A stretch of 64,000 nucleotides of DNA from Pedobacter yulinensis (GTDB lineage Bacteria > Bacteroidota > Bacteroidia > Sphingobacteriales > Sphingobacteriaceae), in contig NZ_KZ686268.1 in NCBI RefSeq assembly GCF_003029735.1, positions 682,001 to 746,000 on the forward strand, given 5' to 3'. The stretch's first letter is position 1; each line of letters begins with the position of its first letter. The notes beneath the pieces were generated by a model. The model was not told where the DNA came from and ran no database searches. It saw only the letters and a program-made list of their open reading frames with translations. This document shows positions 1 through 8,249 of this stretch, in pieces. A program made the translations under genes and the position numbers.

Positions 1-595
1 TGTAGTTGTCTTCGATAAACTTTGAGAACTGCATGTTGGCCTCAGATTTCTGAAGTGTCAGAATTTCATGCATCTGCTGGTCATCGAGTTTTTCAAGCTC
101 AAGCTCCCAGAAAATGATCTTTTTGTAGACCTCCACCCACTCTTCATAGTTGAGGCGGTCGTTAAGAGTCATACCCAGCCGTCTGAAGTCCTGCTGGTAG
201 GCCATCGAAGTTTTTTCGCTGACAAGCCGTTTGTTGTCGATCAGTTTTTTAATGGTCAGCAGCACCTGCTTGGGATTAACCGGCTTGATGAGGTAATCAT
301 CTATCTTCGAACCGATGGCATCTTCCATCAAATTTTCTTCTTCGCTTTTGGTAATCAGCACCACGGGTACATCGGGGGATACATTTTTGATTGCAGAGAG
401 CGTTTCAAGCCCACTCATGCCAGGCATATTTTCATCCAGGAAAACCAGGTCAAAATGCTCCTTCCCGAAGCCTTCAAGTGCGTCGTTCCCGTTTGTAAAA
501 GTGGTTACCTGGTAGCCTTTTTCGTTCAGAAGAAGAATGTGTGGTTTCAACAGGTTGATTTCATCATCAGCCCATAATATTTTAGTTTCCTGCAT
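1..595 (-). CDS. porX: PorX-type response regulator, N-terminal part (runs off the left edge)
   Basis: The frame is open from an ATG at 595 down to base 1, so 198 codons are visible and the C-terminal part is missing. Residues 5-120 form a receiver domain: acidic pair D10/D11, phospho-acceptor D54 in FLDENMPG, and conserved K104 in LIKPVNP. After it comes a helical linker (RLGMTLNDRLNYEEWVEVY) typical of PorX, which in full-length members carries a PglZ/alkaline-phosphatase-like effector domain. PorX is known in Bacteroidota as the regulator partner of PorY in type IX secretion control, and it is commonly found beside the HD-domain gene and lpxD as here. It is transcribed away from those genes. 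The identity rests on receiver, linker and neighbourhood; the PglZ domain itself is outside the window. Confidence 0.85.
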   Translation of the reverse strand, partial: MQETKILWADDEINLLKPHILLLNEKGYQVTTFTNGNDALEGFGKEHFDLVFLDENMPGMSGLETLSAIKNVSPDVPVVLITKSEEENLMEDAIGSKIDDYLIKPVNPKQVLLTIKKLIDNKRLVSEKTSMAYQQDFRRLGMTLNDRLNYEEWVEVYKKIIFWELELEKLDDQQMHEILTLQKSEANMQFSKFIEDNY

Positions 596-698
596 GTTAT
601 ATCTGTAAAGTGTAAACTTGATATCCCGAAACAAATGCCGGGTTCGCTGTTTGCGTAAAAATAGCAATTTTTGTACCGTATAATCTGACAACACACCC

Positions 699-1922
699 TT
701 GAATAAGAAGAAGATCATCAACGATCCGGTATACGGATTTATCAGCATTCCATCGGTATTGGTTTATGACCTGATTTCGCACCCCTACTTTCAGCGCCTG
801 CGGTACATCAAGCAGCTGGGCATGACGCACCTGGTTTACCCGGGCGCACTCCACACCCGTTTTCACCACGCGCTGGGCGCCATGCACCTGATGGGGCTGG
901 CCATCGAAGTGCTGCGTGGCAAGGGACACAGCATATCAGCCGCAGAAGAGGAAGCGGCCAGCATTGCCATCCTGCTGCACGACATTGGGCACGGCCCGTT
1001 CTCACACGCCCTGGAGCATACCCTGATGCAGGGCGTGCACCATGAACAGGTTTCCATGTGTCTCATGAAGCAACTGAACGAAACGTTTAACGGAAAGCTT
1101 GCTACAGCCATTGACATATTTACCGGGCAGTACCCTAAACAATTCCTGCACCAGCTGATTTCGGGGCAACTGGACCTGGACCGCATGGACTACCTGAACC
1201 GCGACAGCTTTTTTACAGGTGTAAGCGAAGGTGTGATCAGCTTCGACCGCATCATTAAGATGTTCAATATAGCCGGCGATGCGCTGGTCATCGAAGAGAA
1301 AGGTATTTATTCGATTGAGAAGTTCCTGATTGCCCGCCGGCTCATGTACTGGCAGGTTTACCTGCACAAAACGGTCATTGCCGGCGAACAGATGCTCATC
1401 AATACGCTGAGGCGGGCAAAGGAACTTGCATCAGGCGGCAGCCGCCTTTTTGCCGCACCGGCGCTGGCCCATTTCCTGGAAAACCAGGTGGGGAAGACAG
1501 AATTTTTTGAATCGCCGGGGCACCTGGAAAAATTTGTGCAGCTTGACGATCAGGACATCCATGCCGCCATTAAGGTATGGGCATCGCATGAAGACCCGGT
1601 GCTGTCTGCGCTTTGCCGAATGCTCACCAGGCGTGAGCTGTTTAAGGTAGAAATTACCGGAACGGCGCCTGATCAGGAGCGGGTAGCCGACCTGGTACAG
1701 CGCAGCAGCGCGGTGTTCGGCATCAGCCCAGCCGAAGCCGGTTATTTCGTTTATACGAATACGGTAGAAAACCGGGCGTACAACGCTGCGATAGAAAACG
1801 TAAATATCCTGATGAAAAATAATGCGGTGATTGATATTGCAAAGGCTTCCGACTTGTCAAACCTGCAGTCGCTGGACCGCACGGTAACCAAACATATTCT
1901 TGCTTATCCGCGGGGCATTTAG
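699..1922 (+). CDS. HD-domain phosphohydrolase (dNTPase/SAMHD1-like)
   Basis: 407 residues. The N-terminal half holds the metal-binding HD signature: H56/H57 in TRFHHALG, H94-D95 in ILLHDIGHGPFSH, and a later Asp in LDLDRMDYLNRD. This arrangement is that of the dGTPase/SAMHD1-like HD superfamily, so hydrolysis of a nucleotide or phosphate ester is likely, but the substrate is unknown. The start is a TTG at 699: a stop codon (TAA at 681) lies just upstream in frame and the protein then begins MNKKKIINDPVYGFI, the usual beginning of this Bacteroidota family. It lies between divergently oriented porX and lpxD, a conserved order in the phylum. No signal peptide, so it should be cytoplasmic. Confidence 0.9.
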   Translation: MNKKKIINDPVYGFISIPSVLVYDLISHPYFQRLRYIKQLGMTHLVYPGALHTRFHHALGAMHLMGLAIEVLRGKGHSISAAEEEAASIAILLHDIGHGPFSHALEHTLMQGVHHEQVSMCLMKQLNETFNGKLATAIDIFTGQYPKQFLHQLISGQLDLDRMDYLNRDSFFTGVSEGVISFDRIIKMFNIAGDALVIEEKGIYSIEKFLIARRLMYWQVYLHKTVIAGEQMLINTLRRAKELASGGSRLFAAPALAHFLENQVGKTEFFESPGHLEKFVQLDDQDIHAAIKVWASHEDPVLSALCRMLTRRELFKVEITGTAPDQERVADLVQRSSAVFGISPAEAGYFVYTNTVENRAYNAAIENVNILMKNNAVIDIAKASDLSNLQSLDRTVTKHILAYPRGI

Positions 1923-2183
1923 GTTTTTTAACAAAATAAATGGTTTTTTATCCCGTTTAGTCTCTTATCATTGTACCTTGATTGCAAAAACGCCTTGTCT
2001 GCCAGGTGGGTAGCCGAAATTTCAAAGGCCGGGTATCGTTTGGCGTTGTGCCGGCGTTTCTGCGATACGGGCCTGCGGGAAACCATGCAGGAAAACGCCG
2101 CAGGACTCCCCTTAAAGGAGGATATTGCGCCACCGGGCGGCGTCTTTATTTGTTCATATCAATTTAACATTTAACTTTGTAAA
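1923..2183. other. 260-bp intergenic region upstream of lpxD with hairpins, possible small RNA
   Basis: No convincing protein gene. A weak promoter-like TGTACCTTGA is near 1973-1982. Downstream there is an inverted repeat CCTGCGG (2072-2078) / CCGCAGG (2098-2104), a CTCC/GGAG pair near 2106-2120, and a compact CGCC-ACCG-GGCG stem near 2129-2140 followed by a T-rich stretch. The last part holds the lpxD promoter. A short structured transcript is possible but not shown; I saw no SRP, 6S or riboswitch signature. Confidence 0.3.
2150..2179 (+). promoter_or_regulatory. Promoter of lpxD (Bacteroidota type), leaderless
   Basis: TTTG with its TTG at 2150-2152, a 19-nt spacer and TAACTTTG at 2172-2179. 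This fits the known Bacteroidota consensus of TTTG and TAnnTTTG very well. The lpxD ATG is at 2184, only four bases after the box, so the transcript probably starts at or within a few bases of the start codon. Confidence 0.75.
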
Positions 2184-3236
2184 ATGCAATTTACGGCCAA
2201 ACAGATAAGTGGGTTTCTTAATGGAACCATAGAGGGTGATCCGGACGTAGAAGTGGCTGAGTTGTCAAAAATAGAAGAGGGCAGGCCAGGTTCTCTGTGT
2301 TTTCTTTCCAATCCGAAATACGAGAACTTTCTTTACAGCACCCAGGCATCGGTGGTTATTGTCTCACGCAGTTTTGAAGCTGACCAGCCTGTAAAGCCAA
2401 CCCTGATCAGGGTAGACAATCCTTACAGTGCATTCTCGCTCCTGCTTGAAAAGTACAATGAGGCGCTGAAACAGGAACACAAGCCGGGAATTGAAGAGCC
2501 GTGTTTCATTCATCCGTCTGCAAAAATTGGCCAGAACGTATTTATCGGGGCGTTTTCTTACATCGGGGAGGGTGTTATCATCGGCGATGATGCTAAGATC
2601 TTTACCCAGGTATACATTGGCGCCGGAACCCAGATCGGGGAGGGCTGCATCATCTATCCGGGGGTTAAGATTTACCACCAGTCGCAGGTTGGCCGGCAGG
2701 TGGTAATCCACTCAAACGCAGTGATCGGCAGCGATGGCTTTGGCTTCGCACCGCAGGCTGATGGCAGCTACCACAAAATTGCCCAGATCGGTAATGTGAT
2801 CATCGAAGACGATGTGGAGATCGGGGCCAACACCACGATAGACCGGGCCACGATGGGCTCTACCATAATCCGCTCGGGCGTAAAACTGGACAACCTGATC
2901 CAGGTTGCCCACAATGTAGAAATAGGCGCCAATACAGTGGTCGCGGCGCAGTCGGGCATATCCGGCAGTTCCAAAATCGGCGCGAACAGTGTGATCGGCG
3001 GGCAGGTTGGAATTGCAGGTCACCTCACACTGGCCAAAGGCACGCAACTCGGTGCAAAGGCGGGAGTTAATTCAAACATTTCAGAAGAAAACAGGCAGTG
3101 GCACGGATCGCCGGCCCAGCCATTAAGAGACTGGCTGAAGGCCTCGGTCATATTCAGGCGTTTGCCAGATATTGAAAAGCAGATCAGTGCGCTGGAGGCC
3201 AGGATCAGCAACCTGTTCCAGGGTGCTGACAAATAA
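2184..3236 (+). CDS. lpxD: UDP-3-O-acylglucosamine N-acyltransferase LpxD
   Basis: 350 residues, the normal length for LpxD. Residues 1-100 are the N-terminal uridine-binding domain (start MQFTAKQISGFLNGTIEG), followed by a left-handed parallel beta-helix of hexapeptide repeats (IGQNVFIG, IGEGVIIG, IGANTTID and others) to about residue 310, and a C-terminal helix. The catalytic base is H243 in QVAHNVEIG. The enzyme transfers a hydroxyacyl chain from ACP to UDP-3-O-acyl-glucosamine in the third step of lipid A synthesis, in the cytoplasm. lpxC-fabZ starts 10 bases after its stop and lpxA follows, so the three are one operon. Its own promoter lies directly before the ATG. Confidence 0.97.
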   Translation: MQFTAKQISGFLNGTIEGDPDVEVAELSKIEEGRPGSLCFLSNPKYENFLYSTQASVVIVSRSFEADQPVKPTLIRVDNPYSAFSLLLEKYNEALKQEHKPGIEEPCFIHPSAKIGQNVFIGAFSYIGEGVIIGDDAKIFTQVYIGAGTQIGEGCIIYPGVKIYHQSQVGRQVVIHSNAVIGSDGFGFAPQADGSYHKIAQIGNVIIEDDVEIGANTTIDRATMGSTIIRSGVKLDNLIQVAHNVEIGANTVVAAQSGISGSSKIGANSVIGGQVGIAGHLTLAKGTQLGAKAGVNSNISEENRQWHGSPAQPLRDWLKASVIFRRLPDIEKQISALEARISNLFQGADK

Positions 3237-3246
3237 ATACACACGA

Positions 3247-4662
3247 ATGAACGTTAAACAAAAAACCATCAAACGGGAAGTATCCGTATCGGGAGTGGGT
3301 CTTCATACGGGCGCAAATGTCACCCTGACATTTTGCCCGGCCCCCGAGAACCATGGCTTTAAATTTCAGCGGGTAGACCTGGAAGGGCAGCCCATCGTTG
3401 AGGCAGATGCCGATAACGTAACCGACACGTCAAGAGGAACCACGATTAGCCAAAACGGCGCCAGCATCAGCACCGTAGAGCATGTCATGGCTTCGCTGAT
3501 TGGAATGGACCTTGACAATGTGCTGATGAAACTCGATGGTCCGGAAGCCCCGATTATGGATGGAAGCGCCATTTTGTTTATCGAAGCGCTTGAATCTGCT
3601 GAAAGCCAGGTTCAGGATGCTGACCGCGAATATTTCCAGATACCACACAATATTACCTATACAGAGGCAGACCGCAAGGTAGAGATCGTAGCCATGCCGC
3701 TTGATGATTACCGGTTTACCTGTATGATCGATTACAACTCGCCGGTGCTGGGCAGCCAGCATGCCGGAATAACGAGCATTGCTGAGTTCAAAAAGGAAAT
3801 CGCCTCCTGCCGTACGTTCTGTTTCCTGCACGAGCTTGAATACCAGTTGCAGAACAACCTGATCAAAGGCGGCGACCTGAACAACGCGATCGTGATCGTT
3901 GACAAAGAAGTGACCAGCGAGGAACTGAATCACCTGGCTAAACTCTTTAACCGGGAAGACATTGCCGTTGCGCCACAGGGCATCCTGAACAATATGGACC
4001 TGCGCTACCAGAACGAACCTGCCCGGCACAAACTGCTCGACATGATCGGCGATCTTGCACTGGTTGGCATGCACCTGAAGGGGCACATCATGGCAGCACG
4101 ACCAGGTCATGCGGCAAACGTTGCCTTCGCAAAGAAAATCAAGGCCGCTATAAAAAAGGAAAAGAATAAAAAAGTCCAGCGGGTCTATGATCCCACAGCC
4201 AAACCGCTGCTTGATACGGTCCAGATCATGAACATCCTGCCGCACCGGCAGCCGTTCCTGTTCGTCGACAAAATCCTGGAGCTCACCAAAACGTACGTAG
4301 TTGGCGTGAAGAACGTGACCATGAACGAAGAGTTTTTCAAAGGGCATTTTCCGGGCGCGCCCGTGATGCCGGGTGTTGTTCAGATCGAGGCCATGGCCCA
4401 GGTGGGCGGCATCCTGGTTCTCAGTACGGTCGATGACCCGCAGAATTACTTAACATATTTTCTCAAGATCGATAATGTACGTTTCCGGGCACAGGTGCTG
4501 CCGGGCGACTCGATCGTGTTCCGCTGCGACTTAATGGAGCCCATCCGGCGGGGTATTGCCCAGATGAAAGGCGTGGGCATGGTCGGCGACAAAGTTGTCG
4601 TCGAAGCCGAGATGATGGCACAAATCAGTAAGGTTAAAAACAGCGAAACAGCAAATTCATGA
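3247..4662 (+). CDS. lpxC: Bifunctional LpxC deacetylase / FabZ dehydratase fusion
   Basis: 471 residues from ATG 3247 (MNVKQKTIKREVSVSG); an in-frame extension to 3172 exists but would run into lpxD. Residues 1-305 are LpxC, the zinc deacetylase of UDP-3-O-acyl-GlcNAc: H79 in STVEHVMAS, H261 and D265 in RHKLLDMIGD, and catalytic H288 in PGHAANV. After a Lys-rich linker, residues 325-465 are the hot-dog FabZ, a beta-hydroxyacyl-ACP dehydratase, with H333 in LPHRQPF, catalytic H367 in GHFPGAP and E381 in IEAMAQ. The fusion is a known hallmark of Bacteroidota and joins lipid A synthesis to fatty acid elongation. Its last codon overlaps the lpxA start (ATGA at 4659-4662), which suggests coupled translation. 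Confidence 0.97.
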   Translation: MNVKQKTIKREVSVSGVGLHTGANVTLTFCPAPENHGFKFQRVDLEGQPIVEADADNVTDTSRGTTISQNGASISTVEHVMASLIGMDLDNVLMKLDGPEAPIMDGSAILFIEALESAESQVQDADREYFQIPHNITYTEADRKVEIVAMPLDDYRFTCMIDYNSPVLGSQHAGITSIAEFKKEIASCRTFCFLHELEYQLQNNLIKGGDLNNAIVIVDKEVTSEELNHLAKLFNREDIAVAPQGILNNMDLRYQNEPARHKLLDMIGDLALVGMHLKGHIMAARPGHAANVAFAKKIKAAIKKEKNKKVQRVYDPTAKPLLDTVQIMNILPHRQPFLFVDKILELTKTYVVGVKNVTMNEEFFKGHFPGAPVMPGVVQIEAMAQVGGILVLSTVDDPQNYLTYFLKIDNVRFRAQVLPGDSIVFRCDLMEPIRRGIAQMKGVGMVGDKVVVEAEMMAQISKVKNSETANS

Positions 4663-5444
4663 TACAGCCCTTAGCATATATTCATCCGCAGGCAAAGATC
4701 GCCGACAACGTGGTGATCGAACCCTTCGTTACCATCCACAAAGATGTGGAAATCGGCGAGGGTACCTGGATCGGATCAAACGTGACCATCATGGACGGTG
4801 CGCGGATTGGTAAAAACTGCCGCATTTTTCCTGGTGCCGTCATATCGGGCGTGCCGCAGGATCTTAAATTCAACGGTGAGGTGACCACGGCTGAGATCGG
4901 TGACAATACAACGATCCGCGAGTGTGTTACGGTTAACCGCGGAACGAAAGACAAGTGGAAGACCGTAATCGGCAGTAACTGCCTGATCCAGGCTTATTCG
5001 CATGTGGCGCACGATTGTGAAGTGGGCAACTACTGTATCTTTTCAAACAGCACCACGCTTGCCGGGCACATCACGATTGGTGATTATGTTGTGCTTGCTG
5101 GCCTGGTGGCCATTCACCAGTTTGTTAAGGTCGGCTCGCACGCTTTTGTAACGGGTGGCTCCCTGGTGCGTAAAGACGTACCTCCGTACGTAAAGGCCGC
5201 GCGCGAACCCCTTTCTTATGCCGGGATCAACTCGGTTGGTTTACGCCGGCGTGGGTTTTCTCCCGAAAAAATTAACGAAATACAGGAGATTTATAGGGTG
5301 CTGTTTGTCAAAAACAATAATGTAACCAAGGCCCTTGACATAATCGAAGCCGAATTTAAGCCTACTGAAATTCGCGATGAGATCGTAGATTTTATCCGCA
5401 ATTCGAACCGCGGCGTGATGAAGGGTTTCGGCATGGGTAGCTAA
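4659..5444 (+). CDS. lpxA: Acyl-ACP:UDP-GlcNAc O-acyltransferase LpxA
   Basis: 261 residues. It carries out the first step of lipid A synthesis, moving an acyl chain from ACP to UDP-GlcNAc. About ten hexapeptide turns of a left-handed beta-helix (IHPQAKIADNVVIEPF, IGEGTWIGSNVTI and so on) cover residues 5-185, with catalytic H118 in HVAHDCEVGN, and a C-terminal helical domain ends in NSNRGVMKGFG, as in the family. The ATG overlaps the lpxC-fabZ stop by four bases. The ABC ATPase gene begins 13 bases after its stop, so lpxD, lpxC-fabZ, lpxA and the ATPase are probably co-transcribed. Confidence 0.97.
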   Translation: MIQPLAYIHPQAKIADNVVIEPFVTIHKDVEIGEGTWIGSNVTIMDGARIGKNCRIFPGAVISGVPQDLKFNGEVTTAEIGDNTTIRECVTVNRGTKDKWKTVIGSNCLIQAYSHVAHDCEVGNYCIFSNSTTLAGHITIGDYVVLAGLVAIHQFVKVGSHAFVTGGSLVRKDVPPYVKAAREPLSYAGINSVGLRRRGFSPEKINEIQEIYRVLFVKNNNVTKALDIIEAEFKPTEIRDEIVDFIRNSNRGVMKGFGMGS

Positions 5445-5457
5445 ACTAGCCACCATT

Positions 5458-6075
5458 ATGAGAATCAGTTTGGAAAATGCAGGCCGGCGGTTTAACCGGG
5501 AGTGGATTTTCCGCGGCGTTACGGCAAACTTGCTGCCCGGCGGGCGATACGCTGTGCTGGGGCCGAATGGTTCGGGTAAATCGACCCTGCTCAGCCTGAT
5601 CTCAGGACACCTGAGCCCTTCAGAGGGGAAGGTGCTTTACCAGGCGGCCAGCGGGCCGGTCCAGGTAGAATCTGTTTACAGGCACCTGAGTTTTGCTGCA
5701 CCATACCTGGACTTGATCGAAGAATTCAGCCTGTCTGAAATGATCGATTTTCACTTTCGCTTTAAGCCGATGGATGGGGGTATGGACCGTCATTCCCTGG
5801 TTGAGCTGCTCGGCATGGAAAAATCTAAGCACAAAGCGATCAAGTATTTTTCTTCAGGAATGAAACAGCGAACCAGGCTTGCGCTGGCATGCTGCGCCGC
5901 TACGCCGGTGCTGCTGCTCGACGAGCCGACCTCGAACCTGGACAGCCAGGGGGTGCAGTGGTACGAGGCACTGATCGAAGGCTTTGCCGGAAGTAAATTA
6001 ATCGTAGTTTGCTCGAATCAGCCATATGAATATGCGTTTTGCAAGCATTACATTCAAATTACAGATTATAAATAG
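5458..6075 (+). CDS. ABC transporter ATP-binding protein
   Basis: 205 residues, a single nucleotide-binding domain. Visible motifs: Walker A GPNGSGKST (about residues 36-44), a signature-like YFSSGMKQRT, Walker B VLLLDEPTSNLD and an H-loop region that is degenerate (VVCSNQPYEYAFC instead of a clear switch His). No permease gene is adjacent, so the membrane partner must be elsewhere. Its place directly behind lpxA is common in Bacteroidota, which hints at a link to envelope biogenesis, but this is only context. It could also be a soluble ABC ATPase not involved in transport. Confidence 0.85.
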   Translation: MRISLENAGRRFNREWIFRGVTANLLPGGRYAVLGPNGSGKSTLLSLISGHLSPSEGKVLYQAASGPVQVESVYRHLSFAAPYLDLIEEFSLSEMIDFHFRFKPMDGGMDRHSLVELLGMEKSKHKAIKYFSSGMKQRTRLALACCAATPVLLLDEPTSNLDSQGVQWYEALIEGFAGSKLIVVCSNQPYEYAFCKHYIQITDYK

Positions 6076-6148
6076 TGGGGCTGTACCTTTGTAAAAAGGC
6101 GCTGGAATGAGCTTGCAGGATGGAAATTTAAAATGTTGAAAAAAAATT

Positions 6149-6177
6149 TTGTAAATTAAATATTGTTCATACCTTTG
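6149..6177 (+). promoter_or_regulatory. Promoter of efp
   Basis: TTTTG with its TTG at 6149-6151, an 18-nt spacer and TACCTTTG at 6170-6177, a near-perfect Bacteroidota promoter. The region around it is very A/T rich. It leaves a leader of about 40 bases before the efp ATG at 6223. Confidence 0.8.
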
Positions 6178-6222
6178 CGGCACGAAAATGAGCCGGAGTA
6201 AGGGCTCAAATTCTAACCAAAA

Positions 6223-6783
6223 ATGGCAAAAGCATCAGAAATTAAAAACGGTAACATTCTCCGCTTCAACGGAGAACTTGTACAGGTAGAAGAGTTCATC
6301 CACCGTACGCCCGGAAACCTTCGTGCTTTTTACCAGGCCAGAATGAGGAACGTGAAAACCGGTAAACTTGTAGAGTACCGTTTTCGCACCGACGAAGAGG
6401 TGGAGATTTGCCGGGTAGAAACCAGCGATTACCAGTATCTTTATGAAGATGGCGAGTTTTTGGTGGTCATGGACAACAACACTTTTGAGCAGTTCAATAT
6501 TCCAAAAAAACTGTTCGGTGATCCGGTCAGGTTCCTAAAAGAAGGCATGAATGTGATCATTGCCTTTGAAAGTGAAGAACCGATCATGGCACAGACGCCT
6601 TCTCATGTAGAGTTAGAAATTACTTACACAGAGCCGGCTGTAAAAGGTGATACATCTACAAACGCGCTCAAATACGCCACCGTAGAAACTGGTGTTGAAA
6701 TCAAAGTCCCTATGTTTATTAACCAGGGAGACAAAGTAAGGGTAGATGCCCGTACAGGCGACTACATTGAAAGAGTAAAATAA
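6223..6783 (+). CDS. efp: Translation elongation factor P
   Basis: 186 residues, the standard EF-P length with its three beta-barrel domains (KOW-like 1-65, OB 66-128, C-terminal OB 129-186). It binds between the ribosomal P and E sites and relieves stalling at polyproline. The C-terminal signature is intact (ALKYATVETGVEIKVPMFINQGDKVRVD). The domain I loop reads HRTPGNLRAF: where E. coli has PGKGQAF with the modified Lys34, this protein has Asn32. So the usual beta-lysylation or rhamnosylation residue is absent. It has its own promoter and is followed by an intrinsic terminator, so it is a single-gene unit. Confidence 0.97.
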   Translation: MAKASEIKNGNILRFNGELVQVEEFIHRTPGNLRAFYQARMRNVKTGKLVEYRFRTDEEVEICRVETSDYQYLYEDGEFLVVMDNNTFEQFNIPKKLFGDPVRFLKEGMNVIIAFESEEPIMAQTPSHVELEITYTEPAVKGDTSTNALKYATVETGVEIKVPMFINQGDKVRVDARTGDYIERVK

Positions 6784-6818
6784 GAATTTTCATAGTTTAG
6801 TTTAGGTTTAGGTTGATT

Positions 6819-6853
6819 ATGGCTTCGGAGTGGTTCCCGGAGCCATTTTTTTT
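6819..6853 (+). terminator. Intrinsic terminator after efp
   Basis: Stem ATGGCT (6819-6824) with AGCCAT (6841-6846), extended by CGG/CCG inside, then a run of eight T to 6853. It lies 35 bases after the efp stop. Confidence 0.8.
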
Positions 6854-6882
6854 GTCCTGTCAGCTTTGTCTTATCTTCGTGC

Positions 6883-7455
6883 ATGGCAGCAATGAAAAAA
6901 GACCTGCGGCGATCTGCGCTCGCAGCCCGTATGGCATTAAGCGAGAGGGAATTCGAATCGCTCAACTCAGAACTGCTCGGGCATTTTACCAGATTGGATT
7001 TGCCGGAGACGGGCACGGTACATATTTTTCTCCCTATCGAATCGAAACGGGAGCCAGACACTTTCCGGCTCATCGACTGGCTGCGGTCCGCCCGGCCGGG
7101 GTTGCGCATCTTGGTGCCGAAAGCTGATTTCGATACGGCCCTGATGTCTCACCATGAGTACCTTGGCCGGGATGATTTAAAAAAGAACCTTTATGAAATT
7201 CTCGAGCCCGAAAAAGGTGCCATGCATGATGGGGAAATCGACATCGTTTTTGTTCCCTTGCTTGCGGCAGACCGCCGGGGCTACCGTGTTGGTTATGGAA
7301 AAGGCTTTTATGACCGGTTTCTGGACGGTCTGCAAGCTCGTGCCATCGGCATCAGCCTGGCTGAACCGATAGCGGAAATCACAGACATACATGACCAGGA
7401 CATCCGGCTGGATGCCTGCCTGACGCCCTCTGGTCTGTACACGTTTGGCCGCTAG
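6883..7455 (+). CDS. 5-formyltetrahydrofolate cyclo-ligase
   Basis: 190 residues. The family converts 5-formyl-THF to 5,10-methenyl-THF with ATP in one-carbon metabolism. The N-terminal basic helix (KKDLRRSALAARMALS) and the C-terminal ATP/folate motif VPLLAADRRGYRVGYGKGFYDRFL pattern (about residues 128-150) are both present. The ATG at 6883 gives MAAMKKDLRR; the ATG at 6892 is equally possible. It stands alone between the efp terminator and the convergent exonuclease III gene. Confidence 0.92.
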   Translation: MAAMKKDLRRSALAARMALSEREFESLNSELLGHFTRLDLPETGTVHIFLPIESKREPDTFRLIDWLRSARPGLRILVPKADFDTALMSHHEYLGRDDLKKNLYEILEPEKGAMHDGEIDIVFVPLLAADRRGYRVGYGKGFYDRFLDGLQARAIGISLAEPIAEITDIHDQDIRLDACLTPSGLYTFGR

Positions 7456-7481
7456 CGGTGCGTGGGGTTGAAGGCTTTTGA

Positions 7482-8249
7482 TTAATGCAGCTCGAGCAGC
7501 ACGGGGCAATGGTCAGAGTGCACCGCATCAGGTAAAATCCGTACCTGTTTAAGTCGGTCCAGTAGGGGGAGCGACGCAAGCTGGTAATCGATACGCCAGC
7601 CCAGGTTCTTGGCTCTGGAATTGGCGCGAAAACTCCACCATGTATAATGATGCGGGTCTTTGTTGAAATGCCTGAAGGTATCTATAAAACCATTGTCCAG
7701 AAAGACCTGCATCCATTCGCGCTCTGCGGGCAAAAAGCCTGACGAATTGGCGTTCGATTTTGGGTTGTGAATATCCATTGCCGTATGGCAGATGTTGTAA
7801 TCGCCTGATATGATCAGATTGGGAATCTGCTCTCGCAGCATGCTGATGTACTGCGAAAAAAAGTGCATGAACTCGTACTTTTTCACCTGTCTCTCTTCGC
7901 CGCTGCTTCCCGAAGGCATGTACAGGCTCATGAGCGAAAAACCTTCAAAATCTGCTCTTAAAATACGGCCTTCGCGGTCAATCCATTCCTCCCCGCAGCC
8001 GGTTTCAACATGTTTGGGCTTAACCTTAGTCAGCAGTGCGACCCCACTGTAACCCTTTTTTTCTGCCGGGTGCCAGTAGTGGTGGTAACCCATCTGTTCG
8101 ATCAGGCCGATGATTTCACCGAGCTGATCGGGCAAGGCTTTTACTTCCTGTAAACAAACCATGTCGGCATTGGTGGCCTGCAGCCAGCCCAGGAAATTTT
8201 TGGAACAGGCAGAGCGGATGCCGTTCACGTTATAGGATATGATCTTCAT
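7482..8249 (-). CDS. xth: Exodeoxyribonuclease III (AP endonuclease)
   Basis: 255 residues, an endonuclease/exonuclease/phosphatase fold protein of base-excision repair. It starts MKIISYNVNGIRSA, has CLQEVKA with the catalytic Glu near residue 36, the SGDYNICH segment, the NSSGFLPAEREWM loop and the C-terminal YQLASLPL and HSDHCPVLLEL motifs with the final catalytic His. The start overlaps the end of the cyclophilin gene by four bases (8246-8249), so the two are co-transcribed from the cyclophilin side. Confidence 0.95.
   Translation of the reverse strand: MKIISYNVNGIRSACSKNFLGWLQATNADMVCLQEVKALPDQLGEIIGLIEQMGYHHYWHPAEKKGYSGVALLTKVKPKHVETGCGEEWIDREGRILRADFEGFSLMSLYMPSGSSGEERQVKKYEFMHFFSQYISMLREQIPNLIISGDYNICHTAMDIHNPKSNANSSGFLPAEREWMQVFLDNGFIDTFRHFNKDPHHYTWWSFRANSRAKNLGWRIDYQLASLPLLDRLKQVRILPDAVHSDHCPVLLELH

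Noticed and set aside
1923..2183. SRP or 6S RNA in the lpxD upstream region
   Set aside because: The conserved SRP loop (GGAAG and AGCAG parts) is missing and no 6S-like open bubble was seen.
3430..4347. 305-codon open frame antisense to lpxC-fabZ
   Set aside because: It lies fully within a well-supported gene, has no recognisable domain, and its composition follows the opposite strand.
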